From contig JAEZJZ010000060.1 in NCBI GenBank assembly GCA_023436245.1, positions 1-15,959 on the forward strand: a stretch of 15,959 nucleotides of DNA, written 5' to 3'. A model generated the notes under the pieces. It was not told where the DNA came from and searched no databases. It saw only the letters and a list, made by a program, of their open reading frames with translations. The first letter of the stretch is position 1; every line of letters starts with the position of its first letter. The DNA is from Bacillota bacterium. GTDB lineage: Bacteria > Bacillota > UBA994 > UBA5500. The position numbers and the translations under genes are program-made. This document shows, in pieces, positions 1-7,864 of this stretch.

Positions 1-20
1 CCCCCCGCTGCTGATCTTGC

Positions 21-1781
21 TTATTCGTTGGCTGGAATGTTGGCTTGACCGCGATAGATCAGCCCGCGCGCGGTGTCCAGCGTGACCAGTTGGTCATCTG
101 CCAACAGGCTGGTCGCACCGGCGACGCCGACAATTACCGGTAGTCCCAGGCTGAGGGCCACGACGGCCGCGTGCGAGGTGAGGCCACCCTCTTCGGTCAC
201 CAGGCCAGCCGCCTGTTCCAGCACCGGAATGTAATCTTTGTCTGTGCCAATAGTGACCAGAATGCAGCCTGGACCTGCCTTCTGTCCTGCCTCTCTGGCG
301 TTCTGACAACAGACCACGCGTCCAGTCACCGGCTTCTGACCAATGCCCATGCCTCTGGCTAGTACGTCTCCCACAATATGCACCTTCAATAAGTTAGTTG
401 TTCCCGGCACACCGACCGGCACGCCCGCAGTCAAGACTGTCAGGTCACCATTCCTAATCAGACCGGAGTCAAGGGCGCGAGCGATAGAGGCATTGACCAT
501 TTCGTCAGTGTTCCGCGTGCGCTCACCCAGCATCGGCTGTACGCCCCAGGACAGGTTCAGGCGGCGGGCCACCTTCTCGCTGTAGGTGAATGCCAAGACG
601 GGAGCCTCCGGCCGATAGCGCGAGACCATGCGCGCCGTGCTGCCTGATTGGGTGGAGGTGATGATTGCCGCCGCCCCTAGCTCCGATGCAGCCTGAACCG
701 TGGCATGGCTGATGGCATCGGTGACACTGGGGCTCTTGGGCATCGCTCGCTGGCGCATAATCTCGCTGTGTTTCAAGGCCTGCTCGGTGCGCAAGGCGAT
801 GCGTGCCATGGTGCGCACAGATTCCAGGGGATAGCGGCCGCCCGCCGTTTCACCCGAAAGCATCACGGCATCCGTGCCATCCAAGATTGCGTTGGCCACA
901 TCGCTGGCCTCTGCCCGGGTGGGGCGCGGCGACCGGATCATTGAATCAAGCATTTGGGTGGCGGTGATCACCGGCTTGCCAACGCGGTTACAGGCGGCGA
1001 TCATCTCTTTCTGAATCAGCGGCACCTCTTCGGTGGGAATCTCCACTCCCATGTCACCTCTGGCAACCATTACGCCATCGGCAACCTTCAGAATCTCCAC
1101 CATGTTCTCTACGCCTTGCCGGTTCTCAATCTTGGCGATGATCGGAATATTCTCTCCCAGTTCCTCTAGCAGCTTGCGCATTTCCAGAATATCGGCCGCG
1201 CTGCGCACAAAGGACTGAGCGATGAAGTCGAAGCCAAGTTCCACTCCCAGCCGGATATCTGACCGATCCTGCTCTGACAAGGCGGGCAGATTGAGCGACC
1301 GCCCCGGAATGTTCACACCCTTGCGGTTACTGAGTACACCCCCAACCAGGACCCGACAGGTCACTGCCTCGGGGCTGATCGTCTCCACCTGCATCTCCAA
1401 CAGCCCGTCATCCACCAGCACCCTGTCTCCGGCCCGCAGTTCCTCCGGCAACGCGCGATAACTGACGCTGACGCCTTGCTGATCACCGACATGCTCCGTC
1501 GTATGCAGGGTAAAGAGCTGCCCGGCTTGCAGTTCAACCTTGCCGTCGGCGATTACCCCCAGGCGAATCTCAGGCCCCTTGGTGTCCAGAATGATTGGCA
1601 ACCACTTGCCAGCCTCGCTGGCTGCGGCGCGGACGCGCAGGAAGCGCTGCCTATGTTCTTCGTGCACTCCGTGAGAGAAATTAAGGCGCGCCACATCCAC
1701 TCCGGCCCGAATCAGTTCCAACAGCATGCCCGAATCGTCGCTGGCCGGCCCAATCGTGGCCACAATTTTTGTATGCCGCAT
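21..1781 (-). CDS. pyk: Pyruvate kinase with C-terminal PEP-utiliser-type domain
   Basis: Converts phosphoenolpyruvate and ADP to pyruvate and ATP, the last step of glycolysis, in the cytoplasm. Visible motifs, numbered from the chosen ATG: the N-terminal MRHTKIVATIGPAS signature, RLNFSHG near residues 32-38, DTKGPEIR at 66-73, the IAKIEN catalytic lysine segment, VARGDMGVEIP, and ITATQMLDSMI followed by the conserved ASDVANAILDGTDAVMLSGE stretch. An extra C-terminal domain carries TEEGGLTSHAA with His537, which resembles the swivelling-histidine domain of PEP synthase/PPDK and is typical of many Bacillota pyruvate kinases; its role there is structural or regulatory rather than phosphate transfer (family knowledge). 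Length 586 residues fits the long form. The open frame extends to a GTG at 1790, but a GAGGA motif lies only 2 bases from that GTG, whereas GGTGG precedes the ATG at 1781 at usable spacing and the protein then starts like its relatives. I saw no convincing promoter. The 20 bases after the stop are too few to show a terminator. Confidence 0.97.
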   Translation of the reverse strand: MRHTKIVATIGPASDDSGMLLELIRAGVDVARLNFSHGVHEEHRQRFLRVRAAASEAGKWLPIILDTKGPEIRLGVIADGKVELQAGQLFTLHTTEHVGDQQGVSVSYRALPEELRAGDRVLVDDGLLEMQVETISPEAVTCRVLVGGVLSNRKGVNIPGRSLNLPALSEQDRSDIRLGVELGFDFIAQSFVRSAADILEMRKLLEELGENIPIIAKIENRQGVENMVEILKVADGVMVARGDMGVEIPTEEVPLIQKEMIAACNRVGKPVITATQMLDSMIRSPRPTRAEASDVANAILDGTDAVMLSGETAGGRYPLESVRTMARIALRTEQALKHSEIMRQRAMPKSPSVTDAISHATVQAASELGAAAIITSTQSGSTARMVSRYRPEAPVLAFTYSEKVARRLNLSWGVQPMLGERTRNTDEMVNASIARALDSGLIRNGDLTVLTAGVPVGVPGTTNLLKVHIVGDVLARGMGIGQKPVTGRVVCCQNAREAGQKAGPGCILVTIGTDKDYIPVLEQAAGLVTEEGGLTSHAAVVALSLGLPVIVGVAGATSLLADDQLVTLDTARGLIYRGQANIPANE

Positions 1782-2125
1782 CAAAACCACCGTCCTCTAC
1801 TGTCTAAATTGGCGCACCCACCACGAATATCCTGCTCACCCAGCTGCAATTACAGTCTATCCAGTGCAGTCCCCTGCTCCGTATTGACGGGAGATCAGTG
1901 CCCCGATGCCGGGCCTGACCGAAGAGACCGCACCCCAAGCGGCTAAGATGCAAAAGGAACTGACCAACCGGTTGAGTGCCGCCCGCAGGCACGATACACT
2001 AGTACTGTGTCAATTTGCGAACTGCGACCAGGCGTCGAGTCCAGGGCACTTATTCAGCGTCTGACCTACGACAGATCAATGTAGTTCCAGGCTTGACACC
2101 CTACTAGTCACGGGAGGTGTAGATC
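1782..2125. other. Divergent intergenic region between pyk and the thrC-like gene
   Basis: This 344-base stretch holds no convincing gene. Short open frames here (for example a 62-codon minus frame at 1804-1992) have no good ribosome binding site and unremarkable composition. It should contain the promoter of pyk (minus), which I could not identify, and that of the thrC-like gene (plus), for which one candidate is listed. The word ACTAGT occurs twice (near 1998-2003 and 2103-2108). A TTGACA at 2093-2098 has no -10 element at the right distance and sits too close to the start codon. No tRNA, riboswitch or attachment site was recognised. Confidence 0.5.
1972..2000 (+). promoter_or_regulatory. 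Candidate sigma-A promoter for the thrC-like/ridA pair
   Basis: TTGAGT at 1972-1977 and TACACT at 1995-2000 are separated by exactly 17 bases; each matches four of six consensus bases. Transcription would begin near 2007 and leave a leader of about 120 bases before the ATG at 2126. This is a pattern match only; it is the best-spaced pair I found in the region. Confidence 0.35.
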
Positions 2126-3253
2126 ATGCTCGTTTGCTCCAACTGCCAGACCGTCCACCCTAAAGACAGAGCCATCTGGCGCTGTGCCTGCGGGGGCTAT
2201 CTCGACTTCACCCCGGACACCATGTTCCGCCCCGATGACTTGAAACAACGCCCTGCCAGTCTGTGGCGCTATCGCGAGCCGCTGGGCATTGCCTGCAGCG
2301 AACACATCGTCACCCTGGGCGAAGGATTCACCCCACTGGTTCGAGACAGACTGGGAGAGCAGCCGGTTCTGCTTAAACTGGACTATCTCTGTCCCACCGG
2401 TTCCTTCAAGGACCGCGGCAGCACCGTGATGCTGAGCAAGCTCAAGGAATGGGGAGTCGGTGAGTTGCTCGAGGATTCCTCCGGCAACGCCGGAGCATCA
2501 GTGGCAGCTTATGCCAGTCGCGCCGGCATCAAGGCTCATGTCTACATACCGGGCTACACTTCCGCCGGAAAAGCGGCGCAGATTGGCATGTACGGCGCAG
2601 ATCTGGTGAAGGTGCCCGGCACGCGTGAGGATACCGCCCAAGCCGCCTGGAACGCCGCCCAGGAGATGTTCTACGCCAGTCACAACTGGAGCCCCTATTT
2701 CATCAATGGGCTGAAGACACTGGCTTACGAGCTTGCGGAGCAGCTGAACTGGCAGGCGCCGGACTGGGTGGTAACCCCAGTAGGCGGCGGCAGTTCCATC
2801 CTCGGCCTCTACCTCGGCTTTCGCGATCTGCTGCAAGCAGGCATCATCAAGCAGATGCCCCGTCTGGCTGCAGTCCAGGCCAAAAACTGTGCTCCAGTCT
2901 ATCACGCCTGGAAACAAGACCTGACCGATGTACCGGCTGTCAGCAAGCAGGAGACGGCCGCAGAAGGGATCTCCATCGCCAAACCGGTGAAAGGGCGCGA
3001 CATTCTGCAGGCGATCCGGGCCACGAACGGTGTGGTTCTGACGGTGGAGGACGAAGCCATCTGGGCCATGCTCACTGAGCTCGGCAAACGCGGCATCTAT
3101 GTGGAACCAACATCGGCTGCGGCGCCGGCTGCGGTGCTAGCCCTGCTACAGCAAGGCCTGTCCACCACTGACCAAACGGTGGTGGTACAACTAACCGGCA
3201 GCGGACTCAAAGCCACCGACAAAATCGTCGATCACTACTTCTCAGGGAGGTAA
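2126..3253 (+). CDS. thrC: Threonine-synthase-family PLP enzyme (fold type II)
   Basis: Likely threonine synthase (O-phosphohomoserine to threonine plus phosphate) or a close PLP-dependent relative. The 375-residue protein begins with a zinc-ribbon-like segment (Cys4, Cys7, Cys20, Cys22), as in the archaeal/actinobacterial-type ThrC. The PLP lysine is Lys95 in TGSFKDRGS, followed by the substrate loop SSGNAGAS, the glycine-rich phosphate cradle VGGGSS, and the C-terminal TGSGLK. A GGGAGGTG ribosome binding site lies 7 bases before the ATG. The stop is 4 bases before ridA, whose binding site GGGAGG overlaps the end of this gene, so the two are almost certainly co-transcribed and translationally coupled. 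No hom, thrB or asd gene is nearby. Pairing with RidA leaves open a threonine/serine dehydratase-like or other eliminating activity; the family is sure, the exact substrate is not. Confidence 0.8.
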   Translation: MLVCSNCQTVHPKDRAIWRCACGGYLDFTPDTMFRPDDLKQRPASLWRYREPLGIACSEHIVTLGEGFTPLVRDRLGEQPVLLKLDYLCPTGSFKDRGSTVMLSKLKEWGVGELLEDSSGNAGASVAAYASRAGIKAHVYIPGYTSAGKAAQIGMYGADLVKVPGTREDTAQAAWNAAQEMFYASHNWSPYFINGLKTLAYELAEQLNWQAPDWVVTPVGGGSSILGLYLGFRDLLQAGIIKQMPRLAAVQAKNCAPVYHAWKQDLTDVPAVSKQETAAEGISIAKPVKGRDILQAIRATNGVVLTVEDEAIWAMLTELGKRGIYVEPTSAAAPAAVLALLQQGLSTTDQTVVVQLTGSGLKATDKIVDHYFSGR

Positions 3254-3257
3254 TGGC

Positions 3258-3647
3258 ATGCAGAAAGCGATCCAAAGCCCGTCAGTCGCACCTCCGCGCG
3301 GATTCTATTCACAAGCCGTGCAGGCCGGACAGATGTTGTTCATCGCTGGCCAGCTTCCGCTCGACATGTCCGGCCAAATCGTTGGCGAGACAGCTGGCGA
3401 GCAGGCGCGTCAGGCGCTCGATAACATCCACAGCGTGCTGCTGGCGGCAAACGCAGATTGGCGTCACCTGGTACAGGTGACCGTCTATGTCAGCGACATC
3501 GAACACTGGCCGGCCGTCAACGCCGTCTACCAGGAGGTGCTCGCCGGCGTGCCAGTTCCGCCTGCCCGCGCCGTGGTGCCGGTGAAGTCGATGCATTACG
3601 GAGCTCTGGTGGAAATCCAGGCGACGGCTTATCTGCCGGAAAACTGA
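3258..3647 (+). CDS. ridA: RidA family enamine/imine deaminase (YjgF/YER057c/UK114)
   Basis: RidA hydrolyses reactive enamine/imine intermediates such as 2-aminoacrylate and 2-aminocrotonate, released by PLP enzymes, to 2-oxo acids and ammonia, protecting other PLP enzymes from damage. The 129-residue length is standard. The N-terminal GFYSQAV matches the family GPYSQAV. The catalytic arginine is present as Arg104 in PPARAVV, and Glu119 is in GALVEIQA, so this is a RidA-class deaminase rather than one of the Arg-less subfamilies. It starts 4 bases after the PLP-enzyme stop, with GGGAGG at 3246-3251 as its binding site. Its stop at 3645-3647 is 2 bases from the stop of the convergent cca gene, leaving no room for a terminator between them. 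Confidence in the family is high; the physiological enamine source is inferred from the neighbour. Confidence 0.93.
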   Translation: MQKAIQSPSVAPPRGFYSQAVQAGQMLFIAGQLPLDMSGQIVGETAGEQARQALDNIHSVLLAANADWRHLVQVTVYVSDIEHWPAVNAVYQEVLAGVPVPPARAVVPVKSMHYGALVEIQATAYLPEN

Positions 3648-3649
3648 GG

Positions 3650-5074
3650 TCAAGAGCGCCACTGGCGCTTCTGCCGCGGCGTGTACTGACGCACAAACTG
3701 CAGAGCCTGCTGCCGGTCATTCACTTGGCCGGCAGCTTGTGCTTCCAGCAGAGCGGCCTTCGTCTCACCCACCCATGGTCCCCGCGGTTTGCCCAAAGTC
3801 TGTGCGATCTCATCTCCAGTCAGCCAAGGCCTTGGCGCAACCACCTGTTCATGGCGACAAAAGTACGCCTGCAGCATTTGCTCGACCACCTGCTGATGAC
3901 TCCGAAACTCGTCACTGACCCCGACCTGCTCGCCCTTGGCCAGATGATCCGCCAGTGTAAACAGCACAATGGCTACCCCTAGCCTGCCAGTTCTCCGGTA
4001 GAGCCGGTGAATGAGGCGCTCATCCAATCGCCCGGTACGCCAAAGCTGCATCGGATACATGTGATAAGTGACAAAGGTGTGGATCAATTTCGTCTGTGTC
4101 TGGCTGAGTTTCAGGCGCTTGGCCACCGACTCTGCCATGCTGGCACCGACATGTTCATGTTCGTAGAACGTGACTTTACCGTCACGCACCATCCGCGTCT
4201 GTGGTTTGCCGATGTCATGCAGCCAAGCCGCCAGCATCAGCGCCGCCTGCTCGGCCGGTTGCAAGTCCTGCCAGTAGGCTGCGACGAAGGAGCGCACTGA
4301 GTCGGGCAGGTATCTACCCTGATGAATCACATCCACATAGGCGGCAAAGGCCCGTTCACTATGCACGTCCACCGTGAACTGGTGATGCTGGTTCTGTCCG
4401 ACGCGCTTCATCGCCATCACCTCTGGGAAAAGCGCCATTACAACTCCCCAGCGCTCCAGTTCCAGCAACACCTGGGCCGCCTGCTGGTGCCGCAGCAACT
4501 CGGCGAGCTCCGCCCAAACCCGCTCTGCCGGAGCCTTGGTCAGATCCGGACACGCGGCAGCTATCGCTGAGACAGTGGCCGTGTCAGGCCGGAGATCAAG
4601 CTGCGCCTGAAACCGCCCCGCTCTCAGAATGCGGACGGGATCAGCCGCCATCCCGTCTGGTTGCACTAGGCGCAGTCGCCGAGCCAGCAAGTCAGCCTGT
4701 CCTTGATAGGGGTCAATTGGGTCGGCCCCATCTGCAACCAACCAATCGGCAAGCCGGCTGGCCATGGCGTTCACAGTGAAGTCGCGCCTGGCCAAATCGG
4801 AGGCGAGATCATCTCCCTCCATGGCGGCCAAGTCCAATGTCTCTCCTGCGAGTTCAAGCCTGACTATGTGGCGCTGTTCGTCCAGCCAGAATGCGGCCAC
4901 ACCCTGCTGCCGCCAATGATGCGGGTCAAGCAGAGGTGAAGCGATATCAGCGATCACCAAGTCCAGGTCTTTGGCTTCTCTGCCCAGTAGGCGATCTCGT
5001 ACCGCGCCACCCACTACCCAGACCCGTTCAGGCCGGACCTCTACAATCTGCCGTAACAGGTGATCTAGTTTCAT
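3650..5074 (-). CDS. cca: CCA tRNA nucleotidyltransferase (class II) with HD domain
   Basis: Adds or repairs the 3'-CCA end of tRNA from CTP and ATP. The 474-residue protein shows the class II head: GGAVRD at 22-27, the metal-binding Asp36-x-Asp38 (DLDLV), RRDFTVNAMA at 96-105 and DPVRILRAGRF at 145-155. An HD domain follows (AAWLHDIGK, His286-Asp287, with EHEH near 305-308 and Asp376), as in bacterial CCA enzymes with associated phosphohydrolase activity. The nucleotide-template motif usually written EDxxR reads ADPVR: Asp145 and Arg148 are kept and the Glu is replaced. The ATG at 5074 has GGAGG 11 bases upstream. Its promoter probably lies around 5170-5175, overlapping that of the divergent acetyltransferase gene. 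Some class II enzymes add only A or only CC; the sequence alone does not exclude this. Confidence 0.93.
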   Translation of the reverse strand: MKLDHLLRQIVEVRPERVWVVGGAVRDRLLGREAKDLDLVIADIASPLLDPHHWRQQGVAAFWLDEQRHIVRLELAGETLDLAAMEGDDLASDLARRDFTVNAMASRLADWLVADGADPIDPYQGQADLLARRLRLVQPDGMAADPVRILRAGRFQAQLDLRPDTATVSAIAAACPDLTKAPAERVWAELAELLRHQQAAQVLLELERWGVVMALFPEVMAMKRVGQNQHHQFTVDVHSERAFAAYVDVIHQGRYLPDSVRSFVAAYWQDLQPAEQAALMLAAWLHDIGKPQTRMVRDGKVTFYEHEHVGASMAESVAKRLKLSQTQTKLIHTFVTYHMYPMQLWRTGRLDERLIHRLYRRTGRLGVAIVLFTLADHLAKGEQVGVSDEFRSHQQVVEQMLQAYFCRHEQVVAPRPWLTGDEIAQTLGKPRGPWVGETKAALLEAQAAGQVNDRQQALQFVRQYTPRQKRQWRS

Positions 5075-5169
5075 GCGCGATCATTCCTCCATCAAAAACC
5101 AGTGTTCCGCCGCCGACAACCGAATATCCCATCCCGCGGCAGGAATGGAGTGCGCAGCAAACGAAGTGT

Positions 5170-5177
5170 ATTATACT
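5170..5177. promoter_or_regulatory. Overlapping divergent -10 elements (cca / GNAT gene)
   Basis: On the minus strand 5175-5170 reads TATAAT, a perfect -10 for cca (leader about 90 bases). On the plus strand 5172-5177 reads TATACT, a five-of-six -10 for the acetyltransferase gene. The two hexamers share four bases, so polymerase could not occupy both. I could not find a good -35 at 16-18 bases on either side, so the assignment rests on the -10 matches and position. GGAGT (5147-5151) and ACTCC (5175-5179) flank the area as a short inverted repeat. Confidence 0.35.
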
Positions 5178-5204
5178 CCAAACAAAGCAAGCGGAGGTCA
5201 GAAC

Positions 5205-6038
5205 ATGCAGATTACCGTAGCCTGTGCAGCCGATCGAGCTGAAGTCAGACACCTGGTCAGCCTGGTCTGGGCAGACGATTATGTGGCGGAATGCTGGGAT
5301 GACTGGGTAAGCCATCCCGAGAACGGCATCCCCTTGGTAGCCCGACTAGACGGGCAGGTGGTGGGGGTAGCGTATGTACACCTGCTGAGCGAACGGGTGG
5401 CCTGGTTGCAAGCGTTGCGCGTGCACCCGGAGATCAGACGCAATGGCGTCGGCAGTGCCCTTGCCCAAGCTGCGCTGACCCACGCCAAGGCACGCGGCCG
5501 ACAGGTGGCGCGTCTGCTGATTGACGCAGAGAATCACGCTTCCGCCAGCATGACGGGACAGGCTGGCTTTCGGCAGGTACTTCGTCTCTGCAAGCTGCAG
5601 AAGGCAGACCTGACGACCGCCAAGGGGCCAGCAGTGGAACAGCCGGGCCTGGAGCTCCTTCCTGCCCTACTGCAGGTAGCAAAGGACCACGGAGCGGAGT
5701 ACTGGCACAGCGACTGGGAGACCCATGACCTGACGCTGGCTGCCCTGAAGCAAGCCGCAGAGAACGGCTGTCTGCGGGTGCTTAGGGAACGGCCGACAAC
5801 TGCCGTGGCTGATGTCAATGCCTTTGACGAGGATTACGATGTCAACCTACCAGTAGGAGAGCCGGATGACCTGCTCTCTCTGCTGCGCGGGTTGGAAGCG
5901 GAAGCGTTAGGCCTGGGAAAGACGCAGATCGATGTCTTCCTGCCGGAAGACTCTCCGTTCTTGACGCTATTGCTCGAGCGAGGCGGCTATCGGCTGCTGG
6001 AGGGCGACGGCCATACCATCTGGGAGTACCAACTATAA
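5205..6038 (+). CDS. GNAT-family N-acetyltransferase, two-part protein
   Basis: Acyl-CoA-dependent N-acyltransferase of unknown substrate. The first half (about residues 1-130) is a recognisable GNAT fold: an acidic/aromatic N-terminal helix, the strand VVGVAYVHLLSERVAWLQALRV, and acetyl-CoA-binding motif A HPEIRRNGVGSAL, followed by a helix and an ENHASASMTGQAGF segment typical of GNAT motif B. The second half (about 140-277) has no motif I can name; its ending RGGYRLLEGDGHTIWEYQL resembles the last strands of a second, degenerate GNAT unit. The open frame extends upstream to 5073, but that part covers the cca promoter region; the ATG at 5205 has GGAGG at 5193-5197 with normal spacing, giving 277 residues. 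Divergent from cca and convergent with the first M14 gene. The general class is firm and the substrate is not assignable. Confidence 0.85.
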   Translation: MQITVACAADRAEVRHLVSLVWADDYVAECWDDWVSHPENGIPLVARLDGQVVGVAYVHLLSERVAWLQALRVHPEIRRNGVGSALAQAALTHAKARGRQVARLLIDAENHASASMTGQAGFRQVLRLCKLQKADLTTAKGPAVEQPGLELLPALLQVAKDHGAEYWHSDWETHDLTLAALKQAAENGCLRVLRERPTTAVADVNAFDEDYDVNLPVGEPDDLLSLLRGLEAEALGLGKTQIDVFLPEDSPFLTLLLERGGYRLLEGDGHTIWEYQL

Positions 6039-6054
6039 GGCTAGACGAGAGCAG

Positions 6055-6083
6055 ACGGGCGCACCTCACCGAGGTGCGCCCGT
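6055..6083. terminator. Bidirectional hairpin between convergent GNAT and M14 genes
   Basis: A perfect 13-base inverted repeat (ACGGGCGCACCTC, loop ACC, GAGGTGCGCCCGT) lies 17 bases after the acetyltransferase stop and 19 bases before the M14 stop. It probably ends transcripts from both sides. There is no clear T-run on either strand, so efficiency is uncertain. Confidence 0.7.
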
Positions 6084-6101
6084 ATCTGTCGCTCCTGCTA
6101 A

Positions 6102-7742
6102 CTACTCCAGCGTCAGCTCAACCTTGGCTTTGCCGGCGCGATGCGCATGCGCTGTGATTGTGAGCGAACTGCCGGCAGCTGCCTGCACCAGCCACTCCAC
6201 CTTCTGCTCACTCCACCCGGCCAAATGCCCGAGCTCCAGCTTTGCCTTGCCCACCGGCAAGGTGATCTGCTCTCCCGCAATGGTCACTTCCACTGGCGAC
6301 GCCACTTTCGCCCGCACAGCCATGTCCGAGGCAGAGGTGGGCAGATAACCCTTGTTGATCACAGCCAAAGTAACACGGTAAAGGCCCTGCTCTACCTTGG
6401 TCACCTGCACTTTGCGGATACCAAGCTCCGGTAGGCTCATGGCATGCACCAAAGTGAATTGCATGTTCTTCTGACAGACTTCCTCCAGGAACTTCTCCGG
6501 CGGGTTCTGGCGCACATATTTCGTCTTCCAGCCGCCGATCTCCACTTCGCCAAGCTCCGGATGTGCGTAAGCGGTCCAGGGCAGGAAGCCTTCGCCGTCT
6601 AGCTCCCGGTCGTTCCACTGCAAGAGTTTCAGCTCATCCTGCTCCAACTCCCGCTGCGTCTTCTTCTGACGGGAGGGGAAGTCGGTCTTCTCCACCCCGG
6701 CCATGGCCAGTGGATTCCAAAGCTCTGTTGACCAGCAGAGCACTCCCCGATGCTCATAAACCCAGTCCATGAACACGCCGCGCAGTGGGTTGTTCTTGTC
6801 GGCAGTGAAGCCCTCGAAGACGCTGGTGTCGGGATAGCCGGTGAACTCCTTGCCTCTGGCGGCAATCGCCTTGTAGTACTCCCGGTCACGACCTGGAAGC
6901 TTGTCATCGCCCTTGGTGCACATGGGCCGGAGATGCACGCCGCCAAAGGTGTGGAACGACATCGCCCCAGCGACATTCTTTTTGGCAATCAGGAAATCTC
7001 CGACCGCTTTGGTTTCCGGCTCGGAGAAAGGATATGGGCCCGAACCACGTTGTCGACTGTCAATGTCCCAGTGAGCCGGCGAGTTGCGGTTGATGTCCAG
7101 CCCCCAGCGCGGTCTCGCTACCTTCACTTCCACTCCATCAAAGTTCTTGATGCGGCCCTCGTTATAGACCCGATAGTAGACCCCGCCGTGATCATCCGGC
7201 CCACGCCGAACCATCAGACGTGGATCGTCAGCCGAAATCTTCCACTCACCGTGCTCGTCCTGCACCCGCATCTGGGCGATGTAGCCGTCACCGTTCACAT
7301 CCTCTGCATGCAAACCGTCCTGATCCTCAAAGGGCCAGATGCGAGTGCTGCTCCGCAGAATGTACGGGGTATGCAGATACACTTCGGCTCCGTCACAACT
7401 GACCCGCGGCAGGATGTAAAACGCCTTGGTGTCCAAGAGATGGGTCACGCCATCACACTGACCATAGTTTTCCAACAGGTGGCTGATGGTATACAGCGCC
7501 ACGGCCGAACCAGTTACCTCACCGGCATGGAAATTGGCATCGATGTAGTAGGCTGCCTTGTCGTCAGCGCTACCGGTCGCGTGGTTGGTGATCTCGATCA
7601 ACCAGAGATCCCGTCCCTCATAGGTCTTGCCGATGGAATAGACCTCGGTCAGACCAGGGAAAGCGGCATGCCACTGATTGAGCAGGTCCACTATCTCCGC
7701 GTAGGTGTAGTACTTATCTGCTTTGTAGGCTACTTTCGCCAC
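6102..7742 (-). CDS. M14 family zinc carboxypeptidase (paralog 1)
   Basis: Predicted metallo-carboxypeptidase that removes C-terminal residues from peptides. Zinc ligands His72 and Glu75 are in FHAGEVTG, with the third ligand His264 in MSFHTFGG; the substrate-binding pair is Asn218-Arg219 in DINRNSP; GPYPFSEPETKA is the family motif; the general base is Glu340 in CWSTELW. A loop at 148-153 (DVNGDG) looks like an EF-hand/dockerin-type calcium loop. After the peptidase (about residues 10-430) comes a beta-rich C-terminal part, perhaps Ig-like. No signal peptide or membrane segment is visible, so it is probably cytoplasmic. The start is GTG at 7742, supported by GAGGAGG 8 bases upstream; 546 residues. 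The segment before Asp326-Trp327, where carboxypeptidase A has Tyr248, contains no tyrosine. Adjacent to and clearly homologous with the next gene. Substrate specificity cannot be read from sequence. Confidence 0.9.
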   Translation of the reverse strand: MAKVAYKADKYYTYAEIVDLLNQWHAAFPGLTEVYSIGKTYEGRDLWLIEITNHATGSADDKAAYYIDANFHAGEVTGSAVALYTISHLLENYGQCDGVTHLLDTKAFYILPRVSCDGAEVYLHTPYILRSSTRIWPFEDQDGLHAEDVNGDGYIAQMRVQDEHGEWKISADDPRLMVRRGPDDHGGVYYRVYNEGRIKNFDGVEVKVARPRWGLDINRNSPAHWDIDSRQRGSGPYPFSEPETKAVGDFLIAKKNVAGAMSFHTFGGVHLRPMCTKGDDKLPGRDREYYKAIAARGKEFTGYPDTSVFEGFTADKNNPLRGVFMDWVYEHRGVLCWSTELWNPLAMAGVEKTDFPSRQKKTQRELEQDELKLLQWNDRELDGEGFLPWTAYAHPELGEVEIGGWKTKYVRQNPPEKFLEEVCQKNMQFTLVHAMSLPELGIRKVQVTKVEQGLYRVTLAVINKGYLPTSASDMAVRAKVASPVEVTIAGEQITLPVGKAKLELGHLAGWSEQKVEWLVQAAAGSSLTITAHAHRAGKAKVELTLE

Positions 7743-7864
7743 TAGTTACTCCTCCTCTGATCGCATGTATTGGCCGGACATTCAAGAAATCCGGTTTCCT
7801 GGGGGTTGCGGCGCCGCAGCGCGCGAGAGTGTCGGCTACTGGAAGCTGCATGGGAGACTTGATC

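Noticed and set aside
1804..1992. 62-codon minus-strand frame upstream of pyk
   Set aside because: No ribosome binding site, no recognisable motif, and it lies where promoter DNA is expected.
2093..2098. TTGACA just upstream of the thrC-like gene
   Set aside because: No -10 element at 16-18 bases, and a start point here would fall inside the ribosome binding site.
6750..7745. 331-codon open frame on the plus strand, antisense to the first M14 gene
   Set aside because: It mirrors a well-supported zinc carboxypeptidase on the other strand, has no family motif, and a comparable antisense frame over the paralog (8852-9487) shows that it follows from the codon use of the M14 genes.
7807..7818. 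TGCGGCGCCGCA palindrome between the two M14 genes
   Set aside because: A short G+C-rich palindrome with no loop and no T-run, easily explained by composition.
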